From NCBI GenBank assembly GCA_964020155.1, contig OZ026560.1, forward strand, positions 3,644,259 through 3,708,258: 64,000 nucleotides of DNA, given 5' to 3'. Shown in pieces: positions 1 through 16,152 of the stretch. A program made the translations under genes and the position numbers. The notes below the pieces were generated by a model. It was not told the DNA's origin. It worked only from the letters and a program-made list of their open reading frames with translations, and ran no database searches. Positions within the stretch are counted from its first letter, which is position 1. Every line of letters begins with the position of its first letter. The DNA is from Chondrilla cf. caribensis (lineage: Eukaryota; Porifera; Demospongiae; Chondrillida; Chondrillidae).

Positions 1-446
<446 letters not shown>

Positions 447-719
447 AGCAATTTCCCTGTAGACCCACAAGTAATGCATACCAGTATGTTTCACAATTCA
501 ATTCTGTTTTATACTCCACAGTCAATGTATGTTATAATGTTACATAATAATTTGTATAATATTACATATTCAAAGCATGAGGATATGAATGGTATATTAT
601 ATTAGCCTATAGCCACAATTTTACATTTGTATTGATACCATGTCCAAGGAGCTTTTTTGCTAAATGTCCTTTAAAATTTACATAAAAATATTTAAATTTG
701 AATATATATCAAATTATAG
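447..719. other. AT-rich 3' flank, no gene seen
   Basis: The stretch after the tail-exon stop is AT-rich with several AATAAA-like and ATATTA runs. I see no open frame or repeat of note. It probably holds the 3' UTR of the gene at the left edge. Confidence 0.4.
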
Positions 720-1375
720 ATCCCCCAATTCAGACATCAATGTCTAGTTCCCAACAACAGCTTTGTTAAGGATTGTAAGTCCTTGTAAACATGCATCCTC
801 AAACTGAATCAGTGATTTGTATCATTAAAGAATGGTTGTGATCATGTTATAATTACATGTACCTATGTATGGGACCTTATATAATATGCAAAAAGACATA
901 CTTATCGTTAATAGATATCAATTTAATGGCACATTATATATAATTTAGCCAATGATATCCAGGTTCACCCATTATATCATAGAAAATTAAACGTCTCTTA
1001 GTGCGTAGAACCTTGCTTCATAAATTTATAATATTATTTTCAGTTGTTCATATGTAATTGATTGATTTACTACTGCTGATACTACTTTTATCTACTAATT
1101 ATAAAATCCTAAATAATTGCAATTACAAAAATATACTTGATTGGTCATAAACTTTTGTTTACACACAAAGTATCATTATACTATTCCGCACACTTGGTCT
1201 AGATCTTGTACTATTGCTTGCTTAATAGTAATCTATAGTTAATCAACCGTATGGTAACTGCATGTATTGGTAGTTCATCTATAAGCCAGACCCTGCAGTC
1301 TGATCCCTCAGTCTTCAGGTCATCAGGTTTTGTAAACTGAATCCCATTAAAATGCGTGAATAAAAAGGCTCCCTA
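720..1375 (-). pseudogene. Decayed copy of the 3' end of the AMT gene
   Basis: This block is alignable by eye with 8850-9520, the 3' flank and last coding exon of the AMT gene. Shared stretches include GTTCATCTATAAGCCAGAC, GTCATCAGGT and AAATGCGTGAATAAAA, in the same order and orientation. The copy has lost bases in the tail-coding part and has no usable frame. It is inferred to be a relic of a segmental duplication. Confidence 0.65.
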
Positions 1376-1402
1376 CTGATTGTTGATAGATTTACTCCCT
1401 AA

Positions 1403-1612
1403 TAGCATCCGTTACCATAGAAACAGTACTATTATACAGCAATTTTATATTGTATAAAGCGCTAGCAACAGTATAAAGCGTTAGCAACGGATGCTATAAT
1501 GGTTAAGACATGGACACTCGGGCATTATGACATATAAAATACACTCGCCCTCGGGACTCGGTATTTATATGTCATAATGCCCTTGTGCCCATGTCTTAAC
1601 CACTAACTAGCA
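1403..1612. mobile_element. Foldback MITE-like element, copy 1
   Basis: It contains two hairpins in series: AGCATCCGTT pairs with AACGGATGCT, and GGTTAAGACATGG pairs with CCATGTCTTAACC. An almost identical element lies at 16404-16605, which shows that it is a dispersed repeat. It has no coding capacity. Confidence 0.75.
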
Positions 1613-1738
1613 ACGGTTACATAGTATAGAGTATATATGAATGTATATGTTATATCTATGGTACAATGATTATTATGACATTGTAGCTATTATATCAATC
1701 TACGCCCCGGGCGTCTAAACTAAACTACACGCGCTTTT

Positions 1739-1991
1739 GTAGCTCAGACCCATTCTCGTCTCCAATTTTAAATTGGAACTTCGTCCCATCGAAAATAGTC
1801 CCAATTTACATTGGATGCGAGAATGGGTCTGAGGATAGATACCCCAACACAGTGTTGGAGTATCTATGGTCTGAGCTACACTAGTCTGGCCTGCTACGAC
1901 CGTCCCACCAAGCGCCCTGGGCGAGGAGAAGAAGGGTCTTTCACGCTGGAGGCGTTTAGAAAAAAAAAAAAGACGGTCGTAGCAGGCCAGA
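1739..1991. repeat. Nested inverted repeats (two adjacent foldbacks)
   Basis: Outer arms GTAGCTCAGACC (1739-1750) and GGTCTGAGCTAC (1868-1879) enclose two further hairpins: arms 1744-1758 with 1818-1832, and 1835-1850 with 1852-1867. A second foldback follows, with perfect 20-base arms at 1885-1904 and 1972-1991. The open frames on both strands here arise from this palindromic structure and are not taken as genes. Confidence 0.8.
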
Positions 1992-2137
1992 CAGGGGACG
2001 GACATAACCAGTTTAGTGTGGTTATCAGACTACTTGAGCGCATACTTTCTTTCTCAGTCAGCCACTCAGCGCCCGGTTTATCTTGAAGCGTTTTCGCAAC
2101 GGGCAGCCAAAACTAAATCAATAGACAGGTATAGGAA

Positions 2138-4782
2138 ATGATGATGGGGGATTCAGATCAAGAGTACTTCTTGGAAGAAGCTACATCTAGTGAGCCCGCG
2201 TGTTGGAAATTGTAATTTAAGTCATTTAGCCCTTGTGGAGACCCGACGAGTATTCCTTTTAATTATTCAATGTTAATACTTGCCCAGTGATAATTAATAA
2301 TTCTATTACTGTGTGTATAAATGCAATGCCATAATATTATTGATTACTCGATCTCGATCAATTATAAGTTAGTATGTTCGTGTATGTCACATAGACGTGG
2401 CAGTCGCTCGATATATCACCTTCATAATATCATCCGTGTGAAGTTGTATTAGTTCAATTAGCATTGGTCTGACATTTTCTTCCATCTTCAATTCAGATTC
2501 AGAAAGCGACGAGGAAGTAGAATCGATTTTACAACAAGACTATTCGTACTTAAGAAGGAATTTGATAGTAGACAATGAACTGGCAGCATCAATGTATGGA
2601 AGTAAACTGTTGGACTATCCTACCTATTCAAGGATTTGTGCTTTGAATGAAAAAGGAAGACAAAATGATGCATTTGAGCAGTGGTTCAGATTTGCTACAT
2701 CGAATTATACTGAAGAGAGTATAAATGTACTCAGCGACTGCCTAAAGAAAGTAGGCAAAGGTACCAGACCGAGACTGATCAAAGTATCTAATAGGATGCA
2801 TGGTAGGTGCACTGAATCAGATTTGTAATGTCATTATCATCATAATAACTGTGATTATTCAATTTGATTAACAAGCCTTTGAGCAACTTTATTATAGTTC
2901 AATTCCAGTAAATCAAACTGGAATGTGAGGTTTAATTAGTTTATAATTTAACACTCATGTAGTCTGACTTTTAATATTAATATTATAAATTGTCAATCTT
3001 TGACATGTAGGTCACCGTGGTTGTGCACGAGCCAAAATTTTGTCAAGAAACAAACAATACAATCTAACTGGTAAGATGTAACATTTTAATATCCGATCAT
3101 AGAGGACAACCTAAAAGACTGTGTATAATCCTTTGGCTGTAACAGGCTAAATTTGTATGCCTTCCCTTCAGCATACAAATTTAGCCTGTTAGAGGGGTCT
3201 ATGGTCATCTAGTGAAATACTAATGTTGTTTACTGTGTGTGCATGCGTCATAAGGTATTTCATGCAGTAGTGGCTTTTCTGGATTCCTTGTAAGGTATTC
3301 ATTGTCTTCTACAACCTGATGAACAATAGTTTGTTTTGGTGGAGGTCGAATCTTACCATACATTGCCTACTCAGTATTGTCCTGCATATATTCTTCCCAG
3401 TTGTACTTGAGGATTACCGTGGGGAGAGAAAATTTTGCAGAAGAAAATTTTGCAAATTTGTACTGAAAATTTCAATTGCATTTTCGTGGTTTTAATTTTG
3501 CGACTCCCTGCCTGTGATTGTTCAGTAGGATCCTATGGCAGGATAAACGTTTTTGATTCAAAATTCCGTGAGGGGATATCACATCTATAAGGATATCTGC
3601 TCTCATGCAGGGTAAATTTCGCGCAAACAAATTCTTGCGCTTAAAATTTCACGAATTTGAGCCATTTGCGAAAATAGCGCAAATTTCTCCTCACGAAATT
3701 TTACTGCCCTACGGTAATTTGAATGGCATAGGAGTGAGACACCAGCGGGCTGTACTTTACTTGTGCAGCCTACTGGGATCACTGCTGTTTGCACATTCCC
3801 TCAGCTTAAGGACGTCGCTACAGAATCTTGCTCATGAGCTCGAAATGCATTGAAAACAAAGAGTGTAAACCTTCTTGGTGTCCTGGAAAAGCACATTTTC
3901 CCCCAGTTGAGCATGATGAATGAATCCCTAATACCTTAGCGAAACAAATAATTAGTTATCACCCAATTACTTAGGCATTGGATAAATAGAATTACTCAAC
4001 CTCGGCTTCAGCTCAGTTTGGTATTCTATTCTGCCATTATCCTCATAAGTGGGTGATACGCAGGCATGATATACGAGTCTCAATGATGCAATCAAAATGG
4101 CCGCCAAAATTTACTTTGTCAAAAATTTGCCAATTTTTCCACTGATCAATTTTGCAGCAAGACTAAATTGTGTCAAACTCTTTCTTGTACTTTTGCTATG
4201 TCATACCTGTATATAACACTACAGTGAGTTTTTACTATTATAATTCTAATAATTATTGCTTATAAAGTGAATAATATTCATTGTGAAATTTATGCTCACT
4301 GCAGGTACTGCAGGGCTGTTTGCAAGGAAAAAATGCCTACTAACATGGCTTGTAGTCATGATTATAATCATCATCATCATCATTATTGGCTGTGGAAGCT
4401 TTGCAGTAATGAAGCAAGATGCTGTAGTTGGAACTGGTAGGAGTACTAGTGTTGGTATTAATGGGAGTCCTCTGTCCCATAGTACTGGTGACAATTCCAA
4501 TAATGTTGGTATCAATGATGGTCCGGGTGATGGACAAAATGGCAGCAGTGGTCATCGTGGTAGAGGTGGTAGAGGTGGTAGAGGTGGTAGAGGTGGTAGA
4601 GGTGGTAGAGGTGGAGTTGCTGGAGTCGTTTTTAATACTGTGGATAGTAGATTTGAAAATCTTACTGTAATGGGTAGCACATTCGAAGGCTCTAAGGCTG
4701 GTATTATTGTTGGCTCTGCAGTGAATACTGAATTAGTCAATACTAAAGTTATTAATACCACATTCCGTAGTTATGGCAATTG
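2138..4782 (+). CDS. Unrecognised type II membrane protein with Gly/Arg repeat and beta-rich tail
   Basis: Four exons join in phase: 2138-2189, 2497-2802, 3011-3070 and 4305-4782, all with GT/AG borders (GTGAGC, GTAGGT, GTAAGA, GTAAGT). The start is the first of three consecutive ATGs. The N-terminal part (about 139 residues) is acidic, then rich in Lys and Arg, with no signal peptide. It is followed by one hydrophobic helix, roughly LLTWLVVMIIIIIIIII, so the protein should be a type II membrane protein with its C-terminus outside. After the helix come a Gly/Ser/Asn-rich stalk, six GRG-type repeats encoded by a GGTAGAGGT tandem repeat, and a segment with repeated NTxVxNTxF-like steps that could form a beta-helix. 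The last exon is not certain; a candidate at about 5282-5322 would end in CQLLTMLTVGVPRP. I do not recognise the family. Confidence 0.5.
3140..3191. repeat. Perfect 21-bp hairpin with 10-base loop
   Basis: The arms at 3140-3160 and 3171-3191 are exact reverse complements and contain AGGCTAAATTTGTATGC. They lie in the intron after exon 3 of the type II membrane protein gene. Confidence 0.9.
3414..3719. mobile_element. MITE-like element with imperfect terminal inverted repeats
   Basis: The left end TTACCGTGGGGAGAGAAAAT is matched by the reverse complement of the right end, which reads TTACCGTAGGGCAGTAAAAT. The interior is AT-rich with many AAATTT motifs and no coding capacity. It sits inside an intron. 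Confidence 0.6.
3720..4304. other. Intron sequence, no gene seen
   Basis: Part of the long intron before the TM exon of the type II membrane protein gene. A short open frame at its start is an extension of the MITE and is not supported as a gene. Confidence 0.4.
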
Positions 4783-5514
4783 GTAAGTATTATCTCATTT
4801 TATTTTGTATGACATAGAGTGGTCAATAAGTACACTCACATGCATTGTCATGTTCATGTTATGTACTAAATCTATTATGTGGAAACATGCCAAAAACCCT
4901 ATAGTATATACTTGTGTTGTGGCTTACAATGTACACGTGAAAAACCAACTTTGTCTTAATAACTGCATGTATTTCAATTATTAGAACCACATTTAGTATA
5001 ATGTGGTTTCATAACAATTGTAAATGCACTATCCATATAGGCTGAAGCTGTACATATTTAAAGCATTAATTATGAGTGTTACTGATTCAGAAGAACGATT
5101 ATTGTTCCATGTTATGAATGTTTTTATACAGTGTGCGTATACATGTATATTGTGTACATGCATGTGTGTGATTGAGTCAGATGCAAATGGTGGGGGTACG
5201 GGGTATGCATGGTCATGTACATGTGTGTGCATGTTACATGGCATGTCTTTATATATTTTGTTATTTCCAATCCAACAGAGTCAGCTGCTGACCATGCTTA
5301 CAGTTGGTGTCCCTAGACCTTAGCAAGGAGATAATCAAACATATAGGTGAAATCTTTGCACGTATAGCATTCTTCATGCATGTTCAAAATTTATCACTAT
5401 TAGTGCAAGACTGATTTAATTTTCTGATTTAATTAATTTTAATAATTAATAATAGTTAATCTGTTACGAACAAGATGGCTGACTAGACAGTTAAAATGTT
5501 AAGACTTTGTGTGA
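4783..5514. other. 3' flank or intron, nothing firm
   Basis: After the GTAAGT donor at 4783 the sequence is AT-rich. A possible last exon of the type II gene ends with TAG at 5320-5322. No repeats or RNA genes are visible. Confidence 0.3.
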
Positions 5515-8480
5515 TTGACAATGACTGATTATCCGTATTTGCGAGATGGCGAATCTGATGTACCTAACAATGTTGACCCAATGATTGGTCTAGTCTCTCC
5601 AACAGCAACAGCGTCTAGAGGGACGTGTTCGATCTGCCATTGCCAGATGCCCCGGAGAAGAGATGGTGCCATAACAGTACACAGCCCTGTCAGTGGGCGG
5701 TGTCCTGGTTCAGGACAACCGCCAAGTGATGATGCCATTGTTAAAGGAGTCACTAATAATGACGATAATGATGATATTGATAAGGGAGACACTTGCCCCA
5801 CTGCAGATACCTGCTTTGATGACAGCTGCACTCGGCCCTTTGTGAAGGTTTTGAGGAGAATCCCATGATCTTCACACGATCGAGGCGCTAGGAAGCTGGC
5901 TGCTGTCCTTACGGACATGACGACGACCAACTCTATTGCTGCATGGACACGCTTAATATGCTTGCCAAGATGCTGCTTTCAAGTCCCTAAGAGGGGCGGT
6001 AAGCGTTGGAACCTATCTAGTCTCGTAAATCAGCAACTGATAGAGGAGGCTGACGCTTCACCTATATCTTTACATGCCCACCCTTCCACCAAGAGACACG
6101 TTGATAACATATCTAAATTAGCCACAAGTGTATCCATCAAATTGGAGGAGGGAGACTTCAAGGGAGCAGTTCGTTTGGCATGCTCTGAAGATACAATGGC
6201 TGAAGACAATGAAGTCACCATCGCTGCTCTTTGGTCCAAACACCCAGCTCCCCACCCAGACACCACCCCTATTCCACCTCCTAGTGTGACTGAATTTGAA
6301 GCTAGCCTGCAGGTGAATGGACAAGACATAATGAAAGCAATTCGTTCCTTCCCTAAGGGATCATCAGGAGGGCCTGATGGACTCCATCCACAGCATTTAT
6401 GTGACCTGACTGGACCTAGTGCCGGGGAAGGAGGGGTGCTACTCCTGCAAGCCCTTTCTGATTTTGCCAACTTTGTTTTATCAGGCAACACACCAATGCA
6501 GGTTCGCCCTTTCTTCTTTGGTGCTTCTGTTATTGCTCTAAACAAGAAGGACGGAGGTGTTCGCCCCATTGCTGTGGGTTGTACCTTGCGCCGCTTAGTT
6601 GCTAAATTGGCTTGCATGTCTATTTATGAACGTATGGGTACTATGCTGGCTCCTATACAGCTGGGATATGGGACACCCAATGGTGCTGAAGCAGCTGTCC
6701 ATACTGCTAGAATCTATTTGGATCATTGACCATCTGACCACGTTATGCTGAAGATTGACTTCAAGAATGCCTTTAATTATGTTAATTAGAAGAGATAAAA
6801 TGCTTGAAATGGTCAGACAGTATGTCCCTGAAATTTTTCCCTTTGTATATACCTGCTATTCAGCACCATCATCTCTCCGCTTTCACGAAACAACCCTGCA
6901 GTCTGCTGAAGGAGTTCAGCAGGGCGACCCTCTTGGGCCCCTGCTTTTCTGCCTAGCCATTCAGCCAATACTTCTCCAACTGAAGTCAGAGTTCCCTGTG
7001 TTCTATCTAGATGATGGGACCCTCGGGGGTCCTGAGTGCAGCGTTTTGGAGGACCTCAAGCTCATTGAGAGAGAGGCAGGTTCCTTGGGCCTTCTACTCA
7101 ACCATAGCAAGTCGGAGCTAATTTGCAATGATTCCACTGGACTAGGTCTCCTGGCATATGCACCCGACCTTTGTGAGGTTAAACCAGGCCAGGCCACGCT
7201 ACTGGGATCTCCCATCGGGGGCCTAGAGTCTATCAACATCACCCTATTGGAAAAGCTGAATATTCTTAAGGTCTGGGTTCCAGGTATGTCCACCTTCACA
7301 AACAGGATGCTCTATTGTTACTGAGGAATGCTTTTGCTATTCTAAAAATCTTATATGTTCTTCGAACGGCACCATGCTTCTATTCAACCACTCTGGAAGC
7401 TTTTGATCAAGAGCTACACTCCATTCTTAGTACAGTTCTGAATGTTTGTCTCGATAACAACTCCACCTGGACACAGGCAACCTTACCTATTGCATCTGGC
7501 AGCATTGGTATTTGTAGTAGTATCCAGCTTGCACCCTCAGCCTTTGTTGCATCTGCTGCTGTTTCCTCTACTTTAGTATACCAGACCCTCCCAGACAGGC
7601 TTGTTAACATCCCCTACCAAGCTAAGGAAGATGCTCTGAATGCATGGACAAGAGGCACTGATTGTGATCCACCGACTGCCCCAGATGACAAAATGTAAAA
7701 AGCCTGGGATAGCCCCTGCATCCAAACAGCCCTCAACACCCTCCTAAGGACCTTGACGGATGACAACGCATGTGCACGGCTCTTAGCAGCTACATCAAAG
7801 GAAGCTGGTGCTTGGATGAATGCCCTTCCCATTACTTCTGTGGGCCTCAGAATGGAGGATGATATGATTAGAATCGCGGCAGGTCTACGCCTGGGTGCTC
7901 CATTATGTCATTCACTCCTGTAGACTCTGTGGGCGAGTAGTTGACACCTTGCCACCCATGGACTTTCCTGTACCAAAAGTGCTGGTCGTCACTTTCGACA
8001 TGCAGCCATTAACAACATCATCCAGAGATCTCTGTCATCAGCTAAAATACCCTCTTCACTGGAACCACCGGGACTTAGCAGATCTGACGGTAAACAACCT
8101 GATGGAATTACCATTGCCCCATGGAAGGCTGGTCGTACATTAATATGGGACGCTACCTGTTGTGACACCTTCGCTGCCTCCAATGTGGGCTTGGTATCTA
8201 AAGAAGCTGGTTCAGCAGCCGAAGTTGCAGAAAGACAGAAAAAATAAAGTATGAAGCTTTATCTCAATTATATCATTTTGTCCAGGTGGCCATTGAAACA
8301 ACTGGAGTTTTCAGACCTGAGGCTAGAGAATTTATAAAGGAGGTGGCTAAACATGTTAAGTCAGTGACGAAGGAGGAGAAAGCCCGTTCCTATCTACTCC
8401 AACAAATATCTGTAGCTGTCCAATGGGGTAATGCTGCGGCCATATTAGGAACCTCTCCCCACATTGGAGAGGACCCTTAA
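5515..8480 (+). mobile_element. Dead non-LTR retrotransposon with reverse transcriptase and restriction-like endonuclease domain (R2/NeSL-like)
   Basis: Pieces lie in order on the plus strand. First is an N-terminal zinc-finger-like part (CSICHCQ, then HSPVSGRC, about 5620-5710). Next is a reverse-transcriptase region, with SGGPDGLHP and GVRPIAVG in the fingers (6370-6590), LKIDFKNAF as motif A (about 6750), QGDPLGP as motif B (about 6920) and FYLDDG as motif C (about 7005). The C-terminal region holds a Cys/His cluster around 7915-8010 and a KQPDGITI...WDATC block (8090-8160), matching the PD-x(12)-D spacing of restriction-like endonucleases in early-branching non-LTR elements. Frames change near 5866-5878, 6785 and 7320, after 7915, and at the A-run at 8239. 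Stops interrupt at 6727 and 7696. The element cannot make a full protein. No target duplication or poly-A tail was identified. Confidence 0.8.
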
Positions 8481-9408
8481 CTATTATTATTTTATCTTTT
8501 TTTTTCCTTGTTTCTTTTTCTCTGTTATAATCGTAAATTTATATATATTACATTTATTTTATTTAATTTAATTTGATGTTCAATATATATATTATGATTG
8601 TTAAAATCATGTCCCAAATCATTAGATTTTCCATAGTCCTTTCTATAAAATGTTTCTATTTGTAAAATTCAATTGTTTTAAATGTGGTGTATGTATTACA
8701 TATTATGCAATATAAAATACCTAATATAATATTATGTGCATTGGCAATGATAATAAAGAGTTTAGTTCTATATATAATATGATTGATTTTTATATTCAGC
8801 AATTTGATAATTGTCATATATATTGAATTCGAATATTAAATTCAGGATCCTCCAGACACCAATGTGTAATTCCCAACAAGAACTGTGTTGCCTTTAAAGG
8901 TTGCACATTATTGAAATCATCCTCAAACCTGGATCAGTAGTACTAGTTTATATGCATATTACAATGGTTATAATCACATGCACATGACATACATGAGACC
9001 TTCTAATGAGCTATCCACTCTTGGAAGCCATGTTGATTTTATTAGTTCAACGTTAATATTATCAGTATATACCATGCATAAACACCCAACTATATATAGT
9101 TCATCCAGCATAATAATTATTATACTAGAAAACATCTGAGTAAAACCTTGTTTGTTTATTTTAATTTTGTATGTAATCATTACTTTTTATTACTGTTGAT
9201 GTGCAGTATCTGCTTGCACTAACTAATCCCAAAATTTAATAATCAGAATTACAAAAATAACAAACTTAATCAATTCTATACAATGTCATATGCTAAGCAT
9301 TAGTTTAACTACACACAATAGTATGGATGCACACTTAGCCTAGACCTTGCACTATAGCACTCGCTAAATAGTAATCTGAAGCTAATCAACTGCACGTCAC
9401 TGGTTCAT
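8481..9408. other. AT-rich region and 3' flank of the AMT gene
   Basis: It contains T-runs just after the retroelement, then AT-rich sequence. The part from about 8850 is the 3' flank of the minus-strand AMT gene and is duplicated at 720-1300. No coding sequence is seen. Confidence 0.5.
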
Positions 9409-13180
<3,772 letters not shown>

Positions 13181-13351
13181 CTAAGGGATAAAAGAAGGAT
13201 GGTAACTATAATTATTATATAATAATATATATATCATATTTACATAACTGAACTGCGACAGTATTTAATTTAGCAGATATTCACAATATTAAGTGTTGAC
13301 AATATGTAGAGAAATTGCTAATAGTCTAACTATAAAAATCAATGGAGGTGT

Positions 13352-13789
13352 ATGGCGGCCGATAGAGACACTTTCGCTGACAGCAGGCACGCAACCCTTC
13401 GACCAAAGAGCATAGGCAAGCGCCCGCGTCGGCCGAATCGGATACTAAGGTATACGGATTGTTACTTGTCTATTTTGTTGGCCAAGAAGTACATAATGAT
13501 ACTTCAGGATAAAGGTCGATTCACGGTCATCGCCCATTATCGGCCGCGGTCAACTATTATAATAGCTTTTTCTCGAAACCTCAGTAGAGCCTCGAACCCG
13601 TCTTGTTGCATTTTGCTATTTTCTGCTAGAAATGATACAAAGCGTGCGAATATAACCGATCATCAGGTAATTACACGCTCCTATGTGGTGCAGTCCGTCC
13701 GAGAGCCGATATGGAGTTACTGCATGACACCGAGTATAACGAGCGACCAGCGATCCGAAAGACAACAGAAATATCGCAAATTTCAGTGA
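13352..13789 (+). CDS. Doubtful hypothetical ORF divergent from the AMT gene
   Basis: An open frame of 145 codons starts MAADRDTFADSRHA and is richer in G and C than its surroundings. A possible GTATAC donor follows the codons for RILR at about 13450, so only the first 35 codons might be exon. No domain is recognised, and an overlapping minus-strand frame is also open. It could be the first exon of a head-to-head gene or chance. Confidence 0.2.
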   Translation: MAADRDTFADSRHATLRPKSIGKRPRRPNRILRYTDCYLSILLAKKYIMILQDKGRFTVIAHYRPRSTIIIAFSRNLSRASNPSCCILLFSARNDTKRANITDHQVITRSYVVQSVREPIWSYCMTPSITSDQRSERQQKYRKFQ

Positions 13790-14727
13790 TCTTCCAAGCC
13801 AATTGGCAGTGACGTGAACAGATCGTGCTCGCGATTCAGTGATTTTTATTACTGTTGATGTTCGGCTGGTCACAGCTATTCTAGGTAGAGGTACTACGTC
13901 TAGTATGCTTCTACTCGTGACACGGCAACGTATTTTCCGACTCACTCAACTGCTGAGCCCGCCTGTTTCAGATGGATAGTCCACCACGCAAGTGCTGTGC
14001 ACATATTTTCCTGTCGACGTTGTACCGAAATAGAGCTAGTACTCAGTGTTATATACACTTCATTATTACTTTGCATGTAAGGGTAAGCTGTGACAGACTA
14101 GCATACATTGTCATCTAATGGTGCATGCTTCGGGATCTGAACTTACTGTGCAATTTGAGTTCACAATAATCCCACAAGTCCTAGTCATTATTCTTGGTGC
14201 ACTCAAACTACGTCTTGAGAGAAATACTGGGTGGGGCTTAGAGAAAATTATTGAGTATGCTTGTGTAAACAGCATCTGGAGGAGTGCATAGATAGTCAGA
14301 TCGGTATAGGCTGATCACACAAAGTTTATTCATATATGTGGCACACCACAGGTCACCAGACAGGTTCATTGATTACTAGGATAAATTGATTATGAACTAG
14401 GCAGGAAATCATTGAACTTGCATGAATATTCTATTGTGATGTTGTGTAATGATATTTTGTATTGGACTATGGGTGCATAATCAGTATAAATGCACTAGGA
14501 CACAAGATAGTTGTATTCACTGTACTACTGTAACAACAGATACATAAGCAATGCAGCATTTTATGCGTCTGCTGCAGCACACTATAGAACTATCACATAC
14601 ATATGTACATACATGCTGTGTGCATGTGTGTAGACACCCTGGAACGCTGTTACAGTTACGTAGGCACTATGCCAGGTAAACAGAGTGACTGAACATGTGA
14701 AAGTTATTAAACAAGTTGGTTGTATTT
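13790..14727. other. No gene seen
   Basis: I see no convincing exon, RNA gene or repeat in this stretch. It may hold the missing first exon or promoter of the minus-strand AMT gene. Confidence 0.3.
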
Positions 14728-14866
14728 CTTTATAGTTGTAGAACTATTGTTTACTACGTCTATAGTGATATTCAAACAATTTTTCACAAATTAATCATTC
14801 GTGCAACATTTCACCCATCACAGGCTTCTTCAGGCACATATAAACAATAGTCCTGCAACTATAAAG
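14728..14866. mobile_element. Small foldback relic with a Penelope-like end motif
   Basis: Arms of about 26 bases (14728-14753 and 14841-14866) pair with two mismatches. Inside lie CAACATTTCACCCATCACAG and GGCTTCTTCAGGCAC, similar to the end of the Penelope-like element at 39283-39311 (GTTTCGCCCACTTGGGCTTC, then TTCAGGTAC). Confidence 0.5.
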
Positions 14867-15148
14867 AAAAACAAAGTGACTGTAGACAGTGCGATAATGA
14901 TATTCATTATTATCAAAACAAAATTTCCGACCTGGGTCCCCTGGTTATGATAACAATAATGCCTCCAACAGTGAAATTACCATGGAAACCAGGCAAAACA
15001 TACCAGAAGTTACCATGGTAACCTACATGTACAGCTACGTGTGTATGTATATATATACAATCAACAGCAATATATAAGCCACTTCTTCCTCCATACGTGT
15101 ATAGGAGATTACGTTGCAATTGCTTTTACTCCTATCCTCTCATTTCAG

Positions 15149-15243
15149 TGCAAGAAGCCTAAGTTGATCAATCTGCCCATCCAGTTGCTGTGAACAATGT
15201 ACAGTACTCAATCCCAGATGAGAAGGTAGACAACCAAGCGTAA
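15149..15243 (+). pseudogene. Dead copy of the shared cytoplasmic-tail exon
   Basis: It has a good acceptor (TTTCAG) and starts TGCAAGAAGCCTAAG like the other tail exons. One base is missing in the AAAGTGACCC region, which shifts the frame into an early TGA, and about 12 bases are missing before the final codons. No matching TM exon was found nearby. Confidence 0.75.
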
Positions 15244-15404
15244 ACCTATTCAGTAAACACTCCACAACTCCGTGGAACACATAACTCAGTGAACTGTATT
15301 GTAATGCATATAAGTGAACCTCTGTACACACACTTGTTTTATAGTAATTATAATTTCTCTATTTTTCTATTTATTATGGATGAATACAATGAGAATATAT
15401 GTAT

Positions 15405-15565
15405 TAAGCACCTGTGAACGTAGCTGGAAATACAGACCCCAGCAGCTAGGTCAAATAGCTCTATATAGCTGTACCAAATATTAGCTTGACACACCCCTCG
15501 GCCGTGAGCTACACTTGTGCAAGAGGGTGTTTAGTGTTATTCCCTATTCTCTCCCATATATTGAA
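15405..15565. repeat. Diverged solo monomer of the AAGCACCT satellite
   Basis: It begins TTAAGCACCTGTGAACGTAG, has AGCTAGGTC and TTGACACACCCC in the middle, and ends near GGGTGTTTAGTGTT and TTCTCTCCCATA. The order matches the units of the array at 25191-27600. Confidence 0.7.
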
Positions 15566-16152
15566 TATACATCACTGGTCTTTATAAGCCAAAATTGTCC
15601 TTAGACCTCAGAATTTTTTTCCAATTAATGGCGAATTATTGAATGATAAATTGTAAATTTAAATTAATAGCAACTAAACGGGAGGTGACAAAAGTGCTGA
15701 TCTTAGTTTCATAGCATTAAGTATATACATTGCCGCACACCAAATCAAGTTTTCGTTGGTGGATGTTAATATGTAAATAGATTTATCTGTGATGATAGGT
15801 ACTTAAAACAGGAGTTGGTTGTGTTTGCTGTAGAATTTGATAGAATCTGATGTTGTTCTTGTGATCGTTCCGTTATCTGGTTACTTGTTGATTGGCTAAT
15901 GACTTTAAGTGATTTCATGTAATACCATAAATGTAAATCTTCATGTGCAGTGCAAGTTTCATGGATAGGTTCAGACCATCGGTGAGTAAATTGGAGGTCA
16001 TTTTGTATCTTGCTCGCTTGTAGTATTTTGCTACCCCTAAATTGATGTCAAAAAATCAGTAGTAACCCTAGTTCATTGTAAATAGCTGTATTACTGCTGG
16101 TTTGAGATATTTTTAAAGATAATTTATAGAATATAATTTATAGAATTCAGAT

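Noticed and set aside
5529..5930. 133-codon minus-strand frame opposite the retroelement
   Set aside because: Shadow of the plus-strand zinc-finger region, which has recognisable motifs.
13616..13945. 109-codon minus-strand frame as the missing first AMT exon
   Set aside because: It has no hydrophobic or AMT-like segment and no donor that joins in phase to 13180. The first exon remains unfound.
15140..15331. Minus-strand ORF over the dead tail exon
   Set aside because: The plus-strand match to the tail exon family, with its acceptor, explains the sequence better.
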